A DNA stretch of 64,000 nucleotides from Pedococcus badiiscoriae (GTDB lineage: Bacteria > Actinomycetota > Actinomycetes > Actinomycetales > Dermatophilaceae): the NCBI RefSeq assembly GCF_013408925.1, contig NZ_JACCAB010000001.1, positions 310,001 to 374,000 on the forward strand. The letters are read 5' to 3'. Below, piece after piece: positions 44,491 to 53,998 of the stretch. The notes under the pieces were generated by a model. The model did not search any database, had not been told where the DNA came from, and saw only the letters and a list, made by a program, of their open reading frames with translations. The translations under genes and the position numbers were made by a program. Positions within the stretch are counted from its first letter, which is position 1; each line of letters opens with the position of its first letter.

Positions 44491-45897
44491 GTGAGCACCA
44501 GCGCCGACACCGTCGTCGACCGCCCCGCACCGAAGCGGGACCGCACGCACTACCTCTACCTCGCCGTCATCGTGGCGATGGTCCTCGGCATCATCGTCGG
44601 GTTCGCCTTCCCCGAGTTCGGGGTCAAGCTGAAGTGGCTGGGCACCGGCTTCGTCAGCCTCATCAAGATGATGATCACCCCGGTCATCTTCTGCACGATC
44701 GTCCTGGGCATCGGCTCGGTGCGAAAGGCCACCCAGGTCGGCAAGGTCGGCGGTCTGGCCCTCGCCTACTTCGTCACCATGTCGACCTTCGCCCTCGGGC
44801 TCGGCCTGCTGGTCGGCAACGTCGTCAAGCCCGGCTCGGGGCTGCACCTGACCAAGGAGCTCGCCGCCACCGGCCAGAAGCAGGTGGGCGAGGCCCACAC
44901 GACGACCACGGACTTCATCCTCGGGCTCATCCCCGACACGGTCGTCTCGTCGCTGACCTCGGGCTCGGTCCTGCAGGCCCTGCTCGTGGCGCTGCTCGTG
45001 GGCTTCGCGCTGCAGAAGATGGGTCGCGCGGGTGAGCCGATCCTGGTCGGCATCAAGCACTTCGAGCGGCTCGTCTTCCGCCTGATGGCGATGATCATGT
45101 ATGCCGCGCCGATCGGTGCGTTCGGGGCCATGGCCGCGGTGGTCGGCGCCACCGGCGTGGACGCGCTCAAGAGCCTCGCCCAGGTGATGGTCGCGTTCTA
45201 CGTCACCTGCGCGCTGTTCGTCTTCGTCATCCTCGGGACGCTGCTCAAGCTGGCGACGGGCATCAATGTCTTCGCCCTGCTGCGCTACCTCGCCCGCGAG
45301 TTCCTGCTCATCCTCTCGACGTCGTCGTCCGAGTCGGCCCTGCCGCGCCTCATCGCCAAGATGGAGCACGCGGGCGTGTCCCGTCCGGTCGTCGGCATCA
45401 CGGTGCCGACGGGCTACTCCTTCAACCTGGACGGCACCGCGATCTACCTGACGATGGCGTCCCTGTTCATCGCCGACGCGATGGACAAGCCGTTCTCGAT
45501 CGGCCAGCAGCTCTCCTTGCTGGTGTTCATGATCATCGCCTCCAAGGGCGCCGCCGGGGTGACCGGTGCTGGCCTGGCCACACTGGCCGGTGGCCTGCAG
45601 TCACACCGCCCGGACCTCGTCGACGGCGTCGGGTTCATCGTCGGGATCGACCGGATGATGAGCGAGGCGCGTGCGCTGACCAACTTCGCCGGCAACTCGA
45701 TCGCCACGGTGCTCATCGGGCACTGGGTGGGCGAGCTGGACCGGCCACGGCTCGACGCGGTGCTCGCGGGCAGGCTGCCGTTCGACGAGTCGACCCTCGT
45801 CGACGACGACCACGATGCCGACCTCGTCGGTGACCCGGACGCTGGCCCGGGTCCAGCCACGGTCCCTGACCCGCACCTGGTCACGCAGCGCCGCTGA
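44491..45897 (+). CDS. dctA: C4-dicarboxylate:cation symporter (DctA/DAACS family)
   Basis: 468 residues with 8 membrane helices and two hairpins. 'SSSESALPRLIAKMEHAGVSRPVVGITVPTGYSFNLDGTAIYLTMASLFIA' in broken form contains the re-entrant Ser-rich HP1 and the TM7 substrate/cation motif, and 'SKGAAGVTGAGLATLAGGL' is the HP2 region. It imports succinate, fumarate and malate with H+ or Na+. GTG at 44491 is preceded by GGAG at 44481; TTG at 44440 is the alternative. Divergent from the CitA/CitB genes. Confidence 0.95.
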   Translation: MSTSADTVVDRPAPKRDRTHYLYLAVIVAMVLGIIVGFAFPEFGVKLKWLGTGFVSLIKMMITPVIFCTIVLGIGSVRKATQVGKVGGLALAYFVTMSTFALGLGLLVGNVVKPGSGLHLTKELAATGQKQVGEAHTTTTDFILGLIPDTVVSSLTSGSVLQALLVALLVGFALQKMGRAGEPILVGIKHFERLVFRLMAMIMYAAPIGAFGAMAAVVGATGVDALKSLAQVMVAFYVTCALFVFVILGTLLKLATGINVFALLRYLAREFLLILSTSSSESALPRLIAKMEHAGVSRPVVGITVPTGYSFNLDGTAIYLTMASLFIADAMDKPFSIGQQLSLLVFMIIASKGAAGVTGAGLATLAGGLQSHRPDLVDGVGFIVGIDRMMSEARALTNFAGNSIATVLIGHWVGELDRPRLDAVLAGRLPFDESTLVDDDHDADLVGDPDAGPGPATVPDPHLVTQRR

Positions 45898-45932
45898 CCG
45901 CGGCCGCATTCCGCCTGGTCGCCTCCCGGTCG

Positions 45933-46808
45933 TCAGGGACGGGCCCCACGGCCCGTCCCTGCTCGGCCGGGCGGCGACAGGTGGGAGTCGACGGTGAAGA
46001 GGCCGCGCAGGTGTCGCGGGGGCACGAAGGGTCGCCAGTCACCCGGGTCCTGCGCCAGCCGGTCGGCCACCACCCACAGGGCGGTGGGGCTGTGTCCGAA
46101 CCCCAGGTGCGAGGCGGGGACCGCGATGCTCTCGCGCCGCTCCCCGACGTCTTCGCGGCAGACGCGCCACGAGACGATCCCGTCCATCCGTGAGTAGACC
46201 GAGGTCGTGGGGACGGTGAGCGGGGTCGTCACGTCGGGACCGCGACCGGCCGCATCGCCCGCGTGCCGCCGCGAGAGCATCCGGTAGGCCGCGTCGGCGT
46301 GGGTCTGTCCGGAAACCGTTGAAGCGTAAGGGCTGCCGAGGGTGATCACCTGCCGGACCAGCTCGGGCGAACGGACCGCGAGCGCCCTGGCGAAGATGCC
46401 ACCGAGAGACCAGCCGATGACCGAGACGGTGGAGCCTGCCTCGCGGCCATCGGCTCCCTCGGGCCCCTCGGGTCCGGCGGTGGGCTGGCCGGCCAGCTCG
46501 CGCAACCGCAACGGGAGCTTGCGCACGACGCGGCTGGTCGGCCCCGTGTTGACCCCCAGCCCCCACCCGGCCGTGCGGTAGCCGAGCCTGTCGAGGAACC
46601 GCCGCAGGACCAGCGTGGAGGCGTCGGATGCGAGCAGTCCCGGGATCACCAGCACCCGGTGTCCGTCGCCGCGGGGGGCGCGCGCGAGCTGCGGAGCCGA
46701 GACGGTGAGCGCGCCGAGGTCGAGCACGCTGCGCAGGGGCTCGCTCAGCAGGAGCAACGACGAGGGGCGCCTCGGGCCAGGAGCGGCGGCGCGGTCGAAG
46801 GCTGTCAC
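45933..46808 (-). CDS. Alpha/beta-hydrolase (lipase/PGAP1-like)
   Basis: 291 residues. 'HRVLVIPGLLASDASTLVLRRFL' begins the hydrolase fold, 'VSVIGWSLGGIFARALA' holds the nucleophile Ser, and 'SHLGFGHSPTALWVVADRL' probably the catalytic His. Resembles triacylglycerol-lipase-type proteins next to DGAT genes. GTG start overlaps the WS/DGAT stop by 4 bp (GTGA); last gene of a tightly coupled operon. The 3' end contains a perfect 10-bp hairpin (45936-45959) that can serve as terminator for it and the convergent dctA. Confidence 0.87.
   Translation of the reverse strand: MTAFDRAAAPGPRRPSSLLLLSEPLRSVLDLGALTVSAPQLARAPRGDGHRVLVIPGLLASDASTLVLRRFLDRLGYRTAGWGLGVNTGPTSRVVRKLPLRLRELAGQPTAGPEGPEGADGREAGSTVSVIGWSLGGIFARALAVRSPELVRQVITLGSPYASTVSGQTHADAAYRMLSRRHAGDAAGRGPDVTTPLTVPTTSVYSRMDGIVSWRVCREDVGERRESIAVPASHLGFGHSPTALWVVADRLAQDPGDWRPFVPPRHLRGLFTVDSHLSPPGRAGTGRGARP
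45936..45959. terminator. Bidirectional terminator-like hairpin
   Basis: Arms 45936-45945 and 45950-45959 are perfectly complementary with a 4-base loop. It overlaps the last codons of the minus-strand hydrolase and follows the dctA stop at 45897. Confidence 0.65.
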
Positions 46809-48229
46809 GACTGGTCGGCGACCTGACCCTCGCCCACGGCCGCGGCGTCGATGAGCTCGTCGAAGCCAGCCCGGATGCCGTCGGCGATGACGTCCACGTC
46901 GGGGAAGCTGTCGAAGTCGGCGGTGATGCCGAAGCTGAAGGTGTCGAGGTAGGAGAAGATCCCCGTCGCGACCCGCACGCCCGCGAACACGGGGACGTAC
47001 GGGTGCGACTCGACCAGCTGGTGACCCAGCAGGTAGAGCGGGACCCGGGGGCCGGGGACGTTGGTGGTGCCCGTCTGGGTGAGCCGGTTGGGCATCCGCG
47101 ACATCGAGCGGGCGCCCAGGGCGAGCAGCGTGGGCGCCGCATAGTCGGCCAGCCCCACGATGGCGGCGGCGTCGACGGCCCCCATCCCCCGCTTGTTGCG
47201 ATCCATCTGTTCCCGGATCAGCTGCAGGCGACGCACGGGGTCGTCCTCCGCGACGGGTAGGTCGACCACGACGCTGGTGACCTGGTTGTTGACCTGGCCC
47301 CGACCAGAGGCCTGACGGGTGGAGACCGGCACGAGCGACCGCACGACCATGCCGGGGACGAGCTCACCCCTGCCGGCCACGAGGTCCCGGTAGCCGCGCG
47401 TCACGGCTGCGAGGATCACGTCGTTGACGGTGCCACCGAGAGCGGTGCGGATGGTCTTGACCTCGGCCATGGTGGCATCGGTCCAGACCCAACGTCGGTT
47501 GGGGCCGAGTGGCCCGTTGAGGCTCTTGGGGGTCGGCTGCCCACCCCCGGGCACCAGCTGGGCGAGCTGCTGCGGCACGAGCTCCTTGATGGCGACGGCC
47601 ACTCCTGCGAGCGCCGCGGGGAGCTTGGCCAGGTCGTCGAGGCTCGGGACGCCGATGGCCCGCAGGGGTTCCTGCACGGTCTCCACGAGGGACTCGGCCG
47701 TCAGGGAGAGCGTCGACGGGGCCGCCGAGGGCGTCCAGTCCGAGGGCTCGTGGCGGACGGGTTCGCGTTCGAGGTCGAAGATCACCTGCATGAGTTCGGT
47801 GCTGCCCTCGCCGTCGATCATGCAGTGGTGCGCCTTGGAGATCAGCGCCCACCGGTCGTCGGCGAGCCCCTCGACCAGCCATGCCTCCCAGACCGGCTTG
47901 GTCATGTCGAGGCGCTGCGCGAAGACCCGTCCGGCCAGGTTGCGCAGCTGCTTCGGCCCGCCCGGTTTGGGCAGGGAGGTGTGCCTCACGTGGTAGAGCA
48001 GCTGGAAGTGCGGGTCGTCCACCCAGATGGGTCTGCCGAGCTGGAACGGCACCGGCTTGATCACCTGCCGGTAGCGCGGGACCTGGTCCATCTTGGCGGC
48101 CAGCAGCCGGACGAGGTCCCCATAGGCGGGCGCGGGACCCTCCAGGACCGCCACCCCACCGACGTGCATGGGGGTGTTCTCGCCCTCCATGTAGTAGAAC
48201 ATCGCGTCCATCGCGCTCATCCGGTCCAC
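46805..48229 (-). CDS. WS/DGAT wax-ester / diacylglycerol O-acyltransferase
   Basis: 474 residues. The catalytic HHxxxDG motif ('KAHHCMIDGEG', His134-135 and Asp139) is present, with a C-terminal 'TNVPGPRVPLYLLG' and 'SYLDTFSFGITADFDSFPDVD', both typical. It joins acyl-CoA to diacylglycerol or alcohols, forming storage lipid. GTG start chosen because GAGGAG lies just upstream. It stops where the hydrolase starts, and starts 10 bp after the molybdopterin oxidoreductase gene. Confidence 0.93.
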   Translation of the reverse strand: MDRMSAMDAMFYYMEGENTPMHVGGVAVLEGPAPAYGDLVRLLAAKMDQVPRYRQVIKPVPFQLGRPIWVDDPHFQLLYHVRHTSLPKPGGPKQLRNLAGRVFAQRLDMTKPVWEAWLVEGLADDRWALISKAHHCMIDGEGSTELMQVIFDLEREPVRHEPSDWTPSAAPSTLSLTAESLVETVQEPLRAIGVPSLDDLAKLPAALAGVAVAIKELVPQQLAQLVPGGGQPTPKSLNGPLGPNRRWVWTDATMAEVKTIRTALGGTVNDVILAAVTRGYRDLVAGRGELVPGMVVRSLVPVSTRQASGRGQVNNQVTSVVVDLPVAEDDPVRRLQLIREQMDRNKRGMGAVDAAAIVGLADYAAPTLLALGARSMSRMPNRLTQTGTTNVPGPRVPLYLLGHQLVESHPYVPVFAGVRVATGIFSYLDTFSFGITADFDSFPDVDVIADGIRAGFDELIDAAAVGEGQVADQS

Positions 48230-48238
48230 GACGACTCC

Positions 48239-50404
48239 TCAGGCTGGCGTGACGGTGATCGGGATGCCGTTCAGGGCGGCTGTTCCCGTGAGGGCGTCGA
48301 CGAACAGGTCGTCGGCGAGGACGTTGCTGTTGACCCCGGCATGCTCGGCGGCGACCGTCGTCCGCGCTCCCGAGCTGGTGTGGCCCCAGCCGTGCGGGAT
48401 GCTCACGACGCCCGGCCGCACGGCATCGGTGACCTGCACCGGCACGGTGACCACGCCCGTACGGGAGCGGACGACCGCGGAGTCGCCGTCGCGCAGCCCG
48501 ATGCGCGCGGCGTCGTCGGGGTGCACGTGGGCGGTGCAGGTGTTGGCGCCCCGCACCAAGGGCGTCAGGTTGTGCATCCAGGAGTTGTTGGAGCTGAGCT
48601 GACGCCGCCCGATGAGCACCAGGCCATCAGCCGGGGTGGTGGCCAGCACGGCGACCAGGCGTGGGACGTCGGCCGTGATGGCCGGCGGGGTCAGCTCGAT
48701 CGTGCCGCTGGCGGTGCGCAGCACGGCGGGGACGCGTGGCGCGAGGGGCCCGAGGTCGAGCCCGTGGGGTGAGGCTTCGAGGTCGGCAAGGGTGAGGTCG
48801 TAGGGACCACCGCGCAGCATGAGGTCGAGCAGCCGCGCCGGTCCGCGGCGAGGCGCACTGACCGACGGGTCGAGCTGGTAGCGGGTGGCTGTCTGCGCAG
48901 CCAGGAGGTTGTCCAGCGCCTCGGTGTCGGCCCGGGGCCCCTGCCCTGCTGCGATCCCCGCCAGCCGCAGCAACGTCTGCCACTCCTGCGGCAGGTCGGT
49001 CTCGAGCGGCGCCGGCGTCCAGTTGGCCACATTGCGCACGGACAGCTGCGTGAACGTCAGGTCGAAGTGGTCGCGCTCGAGCGGGGTCGGTCCCGGGAGG
49101 ATGACGTCGGCATGCTCGCTCGTCTCGTTGAGGTAGACGTCCAGGGAGAGCATGAAGTCGAGGGTCTGCACCGCCTCGCGGAGCCGGTCGGCGTGCGGGG
49201 TGCTCAGGCAGGGGTTGCCTCCGACGACCACGAGGGCACGCACCTGGCCGGGACCGGGCGTGAGGATCTCCTCCGCCAGGGTCGCGACGGGCAGCTCCCC
49301 CATCACCTCCGGGAGCTGTCGCACCCGGCTGTGCCACCTGCCGTGCCGCCAACCCTTGCTCGTCGGACTGCCTTGCCGCACAGTGCTGTTCGCCTGACCC
49401 GCGGCAGCCAGCGGGAACATGGCGCCACCGGGGCGGTCGAGGTTGCCGGTGATGACGTTGAGGACGTCGACCAGCCAGCTCGCGAGGGTGCCGAACTCCT
49501 GCGTGGTCGTGCCGATGCGTCCGTAGACGGCGGCGCTCGGGGCGGTCGCGAGCTCGCGAGCCATCCGCTCGATCTCGGTGGCGCCGATGCCGGTGTGGTC
49601 GGCAACGGCCACCGGGGTGAACGGGGCAGCCAGTCCCGGCAGGGCGTCGAGCCCCGACACGTGGTCGGCGAGGCGGCCTAGGTCGGCCAGACCCTCGCGC
49701 AGGATGACGTTGACCAGCGCGAAGAGCAGGAGCGCGTCGGTGCCCGGCCTGATGGCGTGGTGCTCGTCGGCCACCTCTGCCGTCCGGGTGCGGCGCGGGT
49801 CGACCACGACGACCTTGCCGCCCCGCTCGCGGATGGCCTTGAGCCGACCCCTGGCGTCGGGGACCGTCATCAGGGACCCGTTGGACACCAACGGGTTCGC
49901 CCCCAGGAGCAACAGGTGCTGGGTGCGGTCGAGGTCTGGCACCGGGATGCTCAGCGGGTCGCCGAACAGGTAGCCGGACGAGTAGTGCTTCGGCAGCTGG
50001 TCGACGCTGCCGGCCGTGTAGAGGTTGTGCGTCCCCACGGCCTTGTAGAGGGCCCGGCCGTAGAGCGTCACCCCGAGGTTGTGCGACGACGGGTTGCCCA
50101 GGTAGAACGCGACCGCGTCAGCGCCGTGCTCGGCGATGATCGGCACGAGCCGTCGGTCGACCTCCTCGAAGGCCTCGTCCCAGCTCGCCTCCTCCCATCG
50201 CCCCTGACGCTTGACCATCGGGCCTCGCAGCCGGTCGGGATCCTCGTGCAGCGCCTTGAGCGAGGCGCCCTTGGGGCAGATGAACCCGTGCGAGAACGCA
50301 TCCTGGTCGTCGCCACGCACCGACGTCACGGTTTCGCCGTCGAGGGTGACGGCCAGGCCGCACGTCGCCTCGCACAAGGGACAGGTCAGGTATGCCGTGC
50401 TCAC
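48239..50404 (-). CDS. Molybdopterin-dependent oxidoreductase (formate dehydrogenase / DMSO reductase family)
   Basis: 721 residues. An N-terminal 4Fe-4S cluster is given by Cys8, Cys11, Cys15 and Cys43 ('CPLCEATC ... FICPKG'). The molybdopterin domain follows ('LYTAGSVDQLPKHYSSGYLFGDP', 'GANPLVSNGSL') and a C-terminal MopB-binding domain ('RRQLSSNNSWMHN', 'HPDDAARIGLRDGD'). No Sec/Cys at the usual Mo ligand position is obvious, and no Tat signal, so it is cytoplasmic; the substrate is unknown. GTG start overlaps the hydrolase stop (GTGA). Its place in a lipid operon is unusual. Confidence 0.92.
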   Translation of the reverse strand: MSTAYLTCPLCEATCGLAVTLDGETVTSVRGDDQDAFSHGFICPKGASLKALHEDPDRLRGPMVKRQGRWEEASWDEAFEEVDRRLVPIIAEHGADAVAFYLGNPSSHNLGVTLYGRALYKAVGTHNLYTAGSVDQLPKHYSSGYLFGDPLSIPVPDLDRTQHLLLLGANPLVSNGSLMTVPDARGRLKAIRERGGKVVVVDPRRTRTAEVADEHHAIRPGTDALLLFALVNVILREGLADLGRLADHVSGLDALPGLAAPFTPVAVADHTGIGATEIERMARELATAPSAAVYGRIGTTTQEFGTLASWLVDVLNVITGNLDRPGGAMFPLAAAGQANSTVRQGSPTSKGWRHGRWHSRVRQLPEVMGELPVATLAEEILTPGPGQVRALVVVGGNPCLSTPHADRLREAVQTLDFMLSLDVYLNETSEHADVILPGPTPLERDHFDLTFTQLSVRNVANWTPAPLETDLPQEWQTLLRLAGIAAGQGPRADTEALDNLLAAQTATRYQLDPSVSAPRRGPARLLDLMLRGGPYDLTLADLEASPHGLDLGPLAPRVPAVLRTASGTIELTPPAITADVPRLVAVLATTPADGLVLIGRRQLSSNNSWMHNLTPLVRGANTCTAHVHPDDAARIGLRDGDSAVVRSRTGVVTVPVQVTDAVRPGVVSIPHGWGHTSSGARTTVAAEHAGVNSNVLADDLFVDALTGTAALNGIPITVTPA

Positions 50405-51351
50405 AGGGCGTGCTCACCCAGCCAGGTGGTGATCCGCTCCCTGACCTGCTCGGGCACCTCGAGCTGGGGGGTGTGGCCCACCCCGGGCAGGAACATCGTC
50501 TCCCAGGACGGGTTGTCCGCGGCCACGGCCCGCGCGGCCGCGACGGGTACCAGCCGGTCCAGCTCTCCGTGCACCAGCAGGACCGGCTTGTCGATGCTGC
50601 GCATGGTCGACCGGTAGCGGCGCGGGACGGCCAGCACCTTCATCAGGGACCGCGCGGCACCGAGGAACGCCGCCTCCTGCCCGGGCACCGTGCGGCGGTG
50701 GGTCGCCAGCACGACTCCCGCGTCGACGACGGCCGGGTCGGCCAGGCTCGGGTCGGCGAAGCACAGGTTGACGACGCTCTGGACCCGTTGCCGGTCACTG
50801 GTCCGCCTGGTCATCAGCTCCATGTACCGCTCACCGACGAACGGGGTCGCGTAGACGAGGAAGGTGGCGCTGACGGCGAGGTCCGGCCGCTGGCGCGGCA
50901 CCGGGATCGACGGGTCGATGAGGACCAGCCCCTCGACCAGCTCGGGATGGGCGGCCGCCATCAGCAGGGACACCATGCCCCCCATGGAGTTCCCGACGAG
51001 GACCGCGGGCCGGCCCACGACCTCCCTGACGAACCGCGCCAGGAGGTCCGCGTTCGCGTGCACCGAGGTGGACCTGTGGGTGCCCGGCGTGAGCCCGAAC
51101 CCCGCTTGGTCGATCGCGTACACGTGGTGGCGTCGGGACAGCTCCGGCGCGATCCCGACCCAGTTGAGGTGCGACCCCCCGAGGCCGTGGACCATGACGA
51201 TCGGCACTGCCGCGGCGCCGTCCTCGGACCCGTCGGGTCCGCCGTAGTCCACCCAGTGCACCGGCCCGCCGAGGTCGACGACCCAGCCCGCCCCGCCCCA
51301 CGGCTCGGCCAGCTGCAGGCTCGCCGGCCGGGATGTCGTCTGTGCAGTCAC
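50401..51351 (-). CDS. Alpha/beta-fold hydrolase
   Basis: 316 residues. 'IVMVHGLGGSHLNWVGIAPEL' gives the oxyanion-hole region, 'AVLVGNSMGGMVSLLMAAAHPELV' the nucleophile Ser, 'VHGELDRLVPV' the catalytic Asp region and 'GVGHTPQLEVP' the His. No cleaved signal peptide. GTG start. First gene of the operon that runs through the molybdopterin oxidoreductase, WS/DGAT acyltransferase and second hydrolase. Substrate unknown; esters of lipids are likely from context. Confidence 0.9.
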   Translation of the reverse strand: MTAQTTSRPASLQLAEPWGGAGWVVDLGGPVHWVDYGGPDGSEDGAAAVPIVMVHGLGGSHLNWVGIAPELSRRHHVYAIDQAGFGLTPGTHRSTSVHANADLLARFVREVVGRPAVLVGNSMGGMVSLLMAAAHPELVEGLVLIDPSIPVPRQRPDLAVSATFLVYATPFVGERYMELMTRRTSDRQRVQSVVNLCFADPSLADPAVVDAGVVLATHRRTVPGQEAAFLGAARSLMKVLAVPRRYRSTMRSIDKPVLLVHGELDRLVPVAAARAVAADNPSWETMFLPGVGHTPQLEVPEQVRERITTWLGEHAL

Positions 51352-51514
51352 CTGAGCCTCACCGTCCGCACCGCCTCACGTCCGGAGCTCGGCGGGCGCC
51401 GCGCGAGGTGAAAGAGTTGGGTCATCACGCAGCATACGGTGAGGCATGGCCAACCAGGCCAACCGTTGAGGACGCCAGGAAATGGCGGGTGGTCAGCTTT
51501 GGGTAGACCCGTCC

Positions 51515-53060
51515 CTACCGAACGAGTCTGACGGGAGCGCCCTCAAGATTGGCGGTCCACGATGTCGTATCGCTCGGTTGGTTTCCCGCTCCGTAGGCGT
51601 ACTGCAACTTGAACCAACATTGGGTGGGATCGGTGTCGTCGCAGCTGTACCCGGCGGGAATGGGAACCGCGATCGTCTCCCACTTGCCATTGAAGCTGGA
51701 GTTGGCGGTGATGGAGCAGCTGCTCAGCGCCCCCGTGGCCGGGCCGGTTCCGGTGCATCCGCTCAGAGACGCACCCGACGGCGGCAGGATGGTGATGGCG
51801 CCGCTGCCGGTGGAGTCTCCGATGTCGAAGAGCTTGACGAGCAGGACGCTTCCTCCGGAGCCATTGGGGATTCTGGCGAGGTGGAAAAGCGTGGTCGCAC
51901 TGGGCAGGTTGGCGTAGATGGCCATCTTCTGGAAGCCGGCGATCGAGATCGCGTCCTTGGCCGAGACGTCACTGCTGGAGTAGGCGCGTAGACCGAAACG
52001 GTTGTGCCCGGCGGCCCCGTCGGTGCCAAGCCCATTGGTGTTCACCTGGATCATGTACGTCCCGGCCGGGGCGTACCCCACGCTGCACAGCGTCACCCAT
52101 TGACGAAATACCGGGGCGATGCTGGCCGGCACCGGGTTGAGGCTTCCGCTGTATCCCGCGTACTGGTTGGTGCATCCGCCGATTGCCCGGGTAGCTGTTC
52201 GGATCCCACGGATTCGAGGTGGACACCGGTTGGCGGACGGTGAACTTGGTCGTGACATCTCCGGTCCCGCCGTACCGGATGTCTCCGGTGCAGTAGGGGC
52301 TGTTCGCGCCGGGTGCGTATCTGGTCCCGGCGGCTCCGGTGAGGGAGCCGTTGTCACACAGGTCCCCGACGGCGATCAGGGCAGGGTCAAACGCCTGGAA
52401 CGTCAGGTTGGCCACGGGCCGGGACAGGGTCACGGTGTAGAAGTACCCGTTGGGGTCATAGTCGGTGTTCGTCGATCCGCTGCAGCCGTCACTGCCGGGG
52501 CAACCGCCGTCCTGGTAGGCGTCGCCGTAGCTCTTGGCGGAGGCGAGGCTGCCGACGTTGGCCCAGAACTGACCGGTATTGGCGCAGTTGCTGCTGCGGA
52601 CGGTCGTGGATTCGGGGTCGTTTCCGAACTCGTTGCAGGGGCTGCCCATCGGCACAGGGCCCTGGTAGTCGGCTACAGCCGTCTTGGTGATCGTCGTCTG
52701 GGGCAGCCCCAAGATCGGGCCGAAGAAGCTGTCGACGGTCTTGCTGATGGTGACCCTGAGCCGGGTCGGAGACCCATCCAGTTCGGGCTTGACCGACACC
52801 GTGTTGAGACCGTTGGTGAAGTCGTTCCGGGCCGTGAAGGTTTGAGCAGTCGAGTAGGCGAGCGCCTGGTTCGATGGCAGATTCGGGACCCCGGCCAGTG
52901 CGGCCGCGTCGGCGGCCCGCTGCTCCTGCAGCCCGACGAGGTACCAATGACCGACATCGATGGTGAAGGCGCAACAAGCAAGCAGGACAAAGCTGAGGAT
53001 TGCGACAAGCACGCCGACATAGCCGTCCTCGCGGCGGCGGCGGTTGCGACGCTTGGCCAT
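51515..53060 (-). pseudogene. TadG-like pilus-associated membrane protein, one apparent frameshift
   Basis: The N-terminus (from the ATG at 53060) is 'RREDGYVGVLVAILSFVLLACCAFTIDVGHWYLVGLQEQRAADAAALAG' in broken form, the TadG/RsaA-type N-terminal helix with the AADAAALAG motif. The frame breaks at the GGG run near 52186-52191: removing one G joins the upstream frame to the ORF ending at 51515, giving about 514 residues. The C-terminal part is Thr/Ser/Gly-rich and extracellular in character. The start overlaps the tadE stop (TAATG). Base composition is lower in G+C than neighbours. Either a decayed gene or a sequencing indel. Confidence 0.7.
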
Positions 53061-53692
53061 TACCGGCACCCACTGGTCACAGGCACCGGCTCCAGGGACA
53101 TCACGGTGTTCGTTCAGGGTGAGGGTCTGGAAGAGAATCCCTGTGATGGCCTGGTGCTTCACCTCGAGGTAGACCCCGATGGCATCATGTTGGGGGTCAC
53201 CGGCGCAGGCATTCTGGGTTGTGTACGCCCACGTGTTGGTCACCTGGACGAAGCTCTGGGTGCCGGCGTCCCAGCGGAATGTCACGCACGTGCTGCAACT
53301 CGCGAATGAACCGCCTCCCCCCACCGGGAACCCCTGGGCATCTGCCTTGTAGACCCACAGTTTCTGTATCGAAGCAGGGTTCAGCGCGGTGGAACTGGTC
53401 GCGACCTGATTCGCGGCGTCTTGCGCGAAAGAGGCGTTCCGGGCTCGGCCGAGGCGGTACGGGCCCCGGCTCGAACCGACGTCGAAACAGTCAGGGTGTC
53501 CTTGAACACCATGCCGAACTCCATGATGCCGAACACGATCAGGAGAATCAGTGGCGTGACGATTGCGGCCTCGACGGCGGCGGCCCCTCGATCGGGATGC
53601 CGGTGCGCGCTGGCGTGCCGACAGTCCGGCGTCCTCACAGGCAGTACCAACCCTTCCGATCGGAACCGCCTTCCCATCGGAGAAACCCACAT
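53060..53692 (-). pseudogene. TadE-like pilus assembly protein, two apparent frameshifts
   Basis: The N-terminus is 'RGAAAVEAAIVTPLILLIVFGIMEFGMVFKD', the TadE motif with a class III pilin-like helix. Frame changes at the G run 53441-53443 (one base missing) and near 53104-53113 (one base extra); repairing both restores a protein of about 210 residues ending in '...VMSLEPVPVTSGCR' at TAA 53060. Starts possible at 53692 or 53677. No tadA/B/C/Z genes are in the window, so it seems a remnant or a stray pair. Lower G+C than surroundings. Confidence 0.7.
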
Positions 53693-53998
53693 CTCTCGGC
53701 CAGTCCGCCTACGACCTTCGCCTCCCCTCGCGACAAGTCTCAGTTGACGGCCCGACTGAGACGGTTTCGCAAATTCGCCCGCCACTCCCCCGAACGTGCT
53801 AGCCGGAATCTGCGTTTCAACGCCGGTAGCACCCGCTGGGGTTCGGCGAGGACATGTTTCTGTGGGCCAAGTACGGGAGACCTTCGGTGTTGGCACCTGT
53901 ATGCGATCTCTTCCGTCCGATACGCCGGCGGGAAAGCGCTCAGGGTCGGCGATACCCCCTCTCGCTGTCACCGTGACCTGTGAGGGAGAGTGGGACGC
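53693..53998. promoter_or_regulatory. Divergent intergenic region with a perfect inverted repeat
   Basis: 306 bp without a gene between the tadE remnant and the thioredoxin-domain gene. It has a perfect 8-bp inverted repeat (53737-53744 with 53755-53762, 10-base loop containing TTGACG), which could be an operator overlapping a promoter, and nothing else clear. The base composition is lower in G+C than the flanks. Confidence 0.4.

Noticed and set aside
42771..45035. A 754-residue plus-strand open frame opposite the sensor kinase
   Set aside because: Shadow of the kinase and dctA; no motif of its own.
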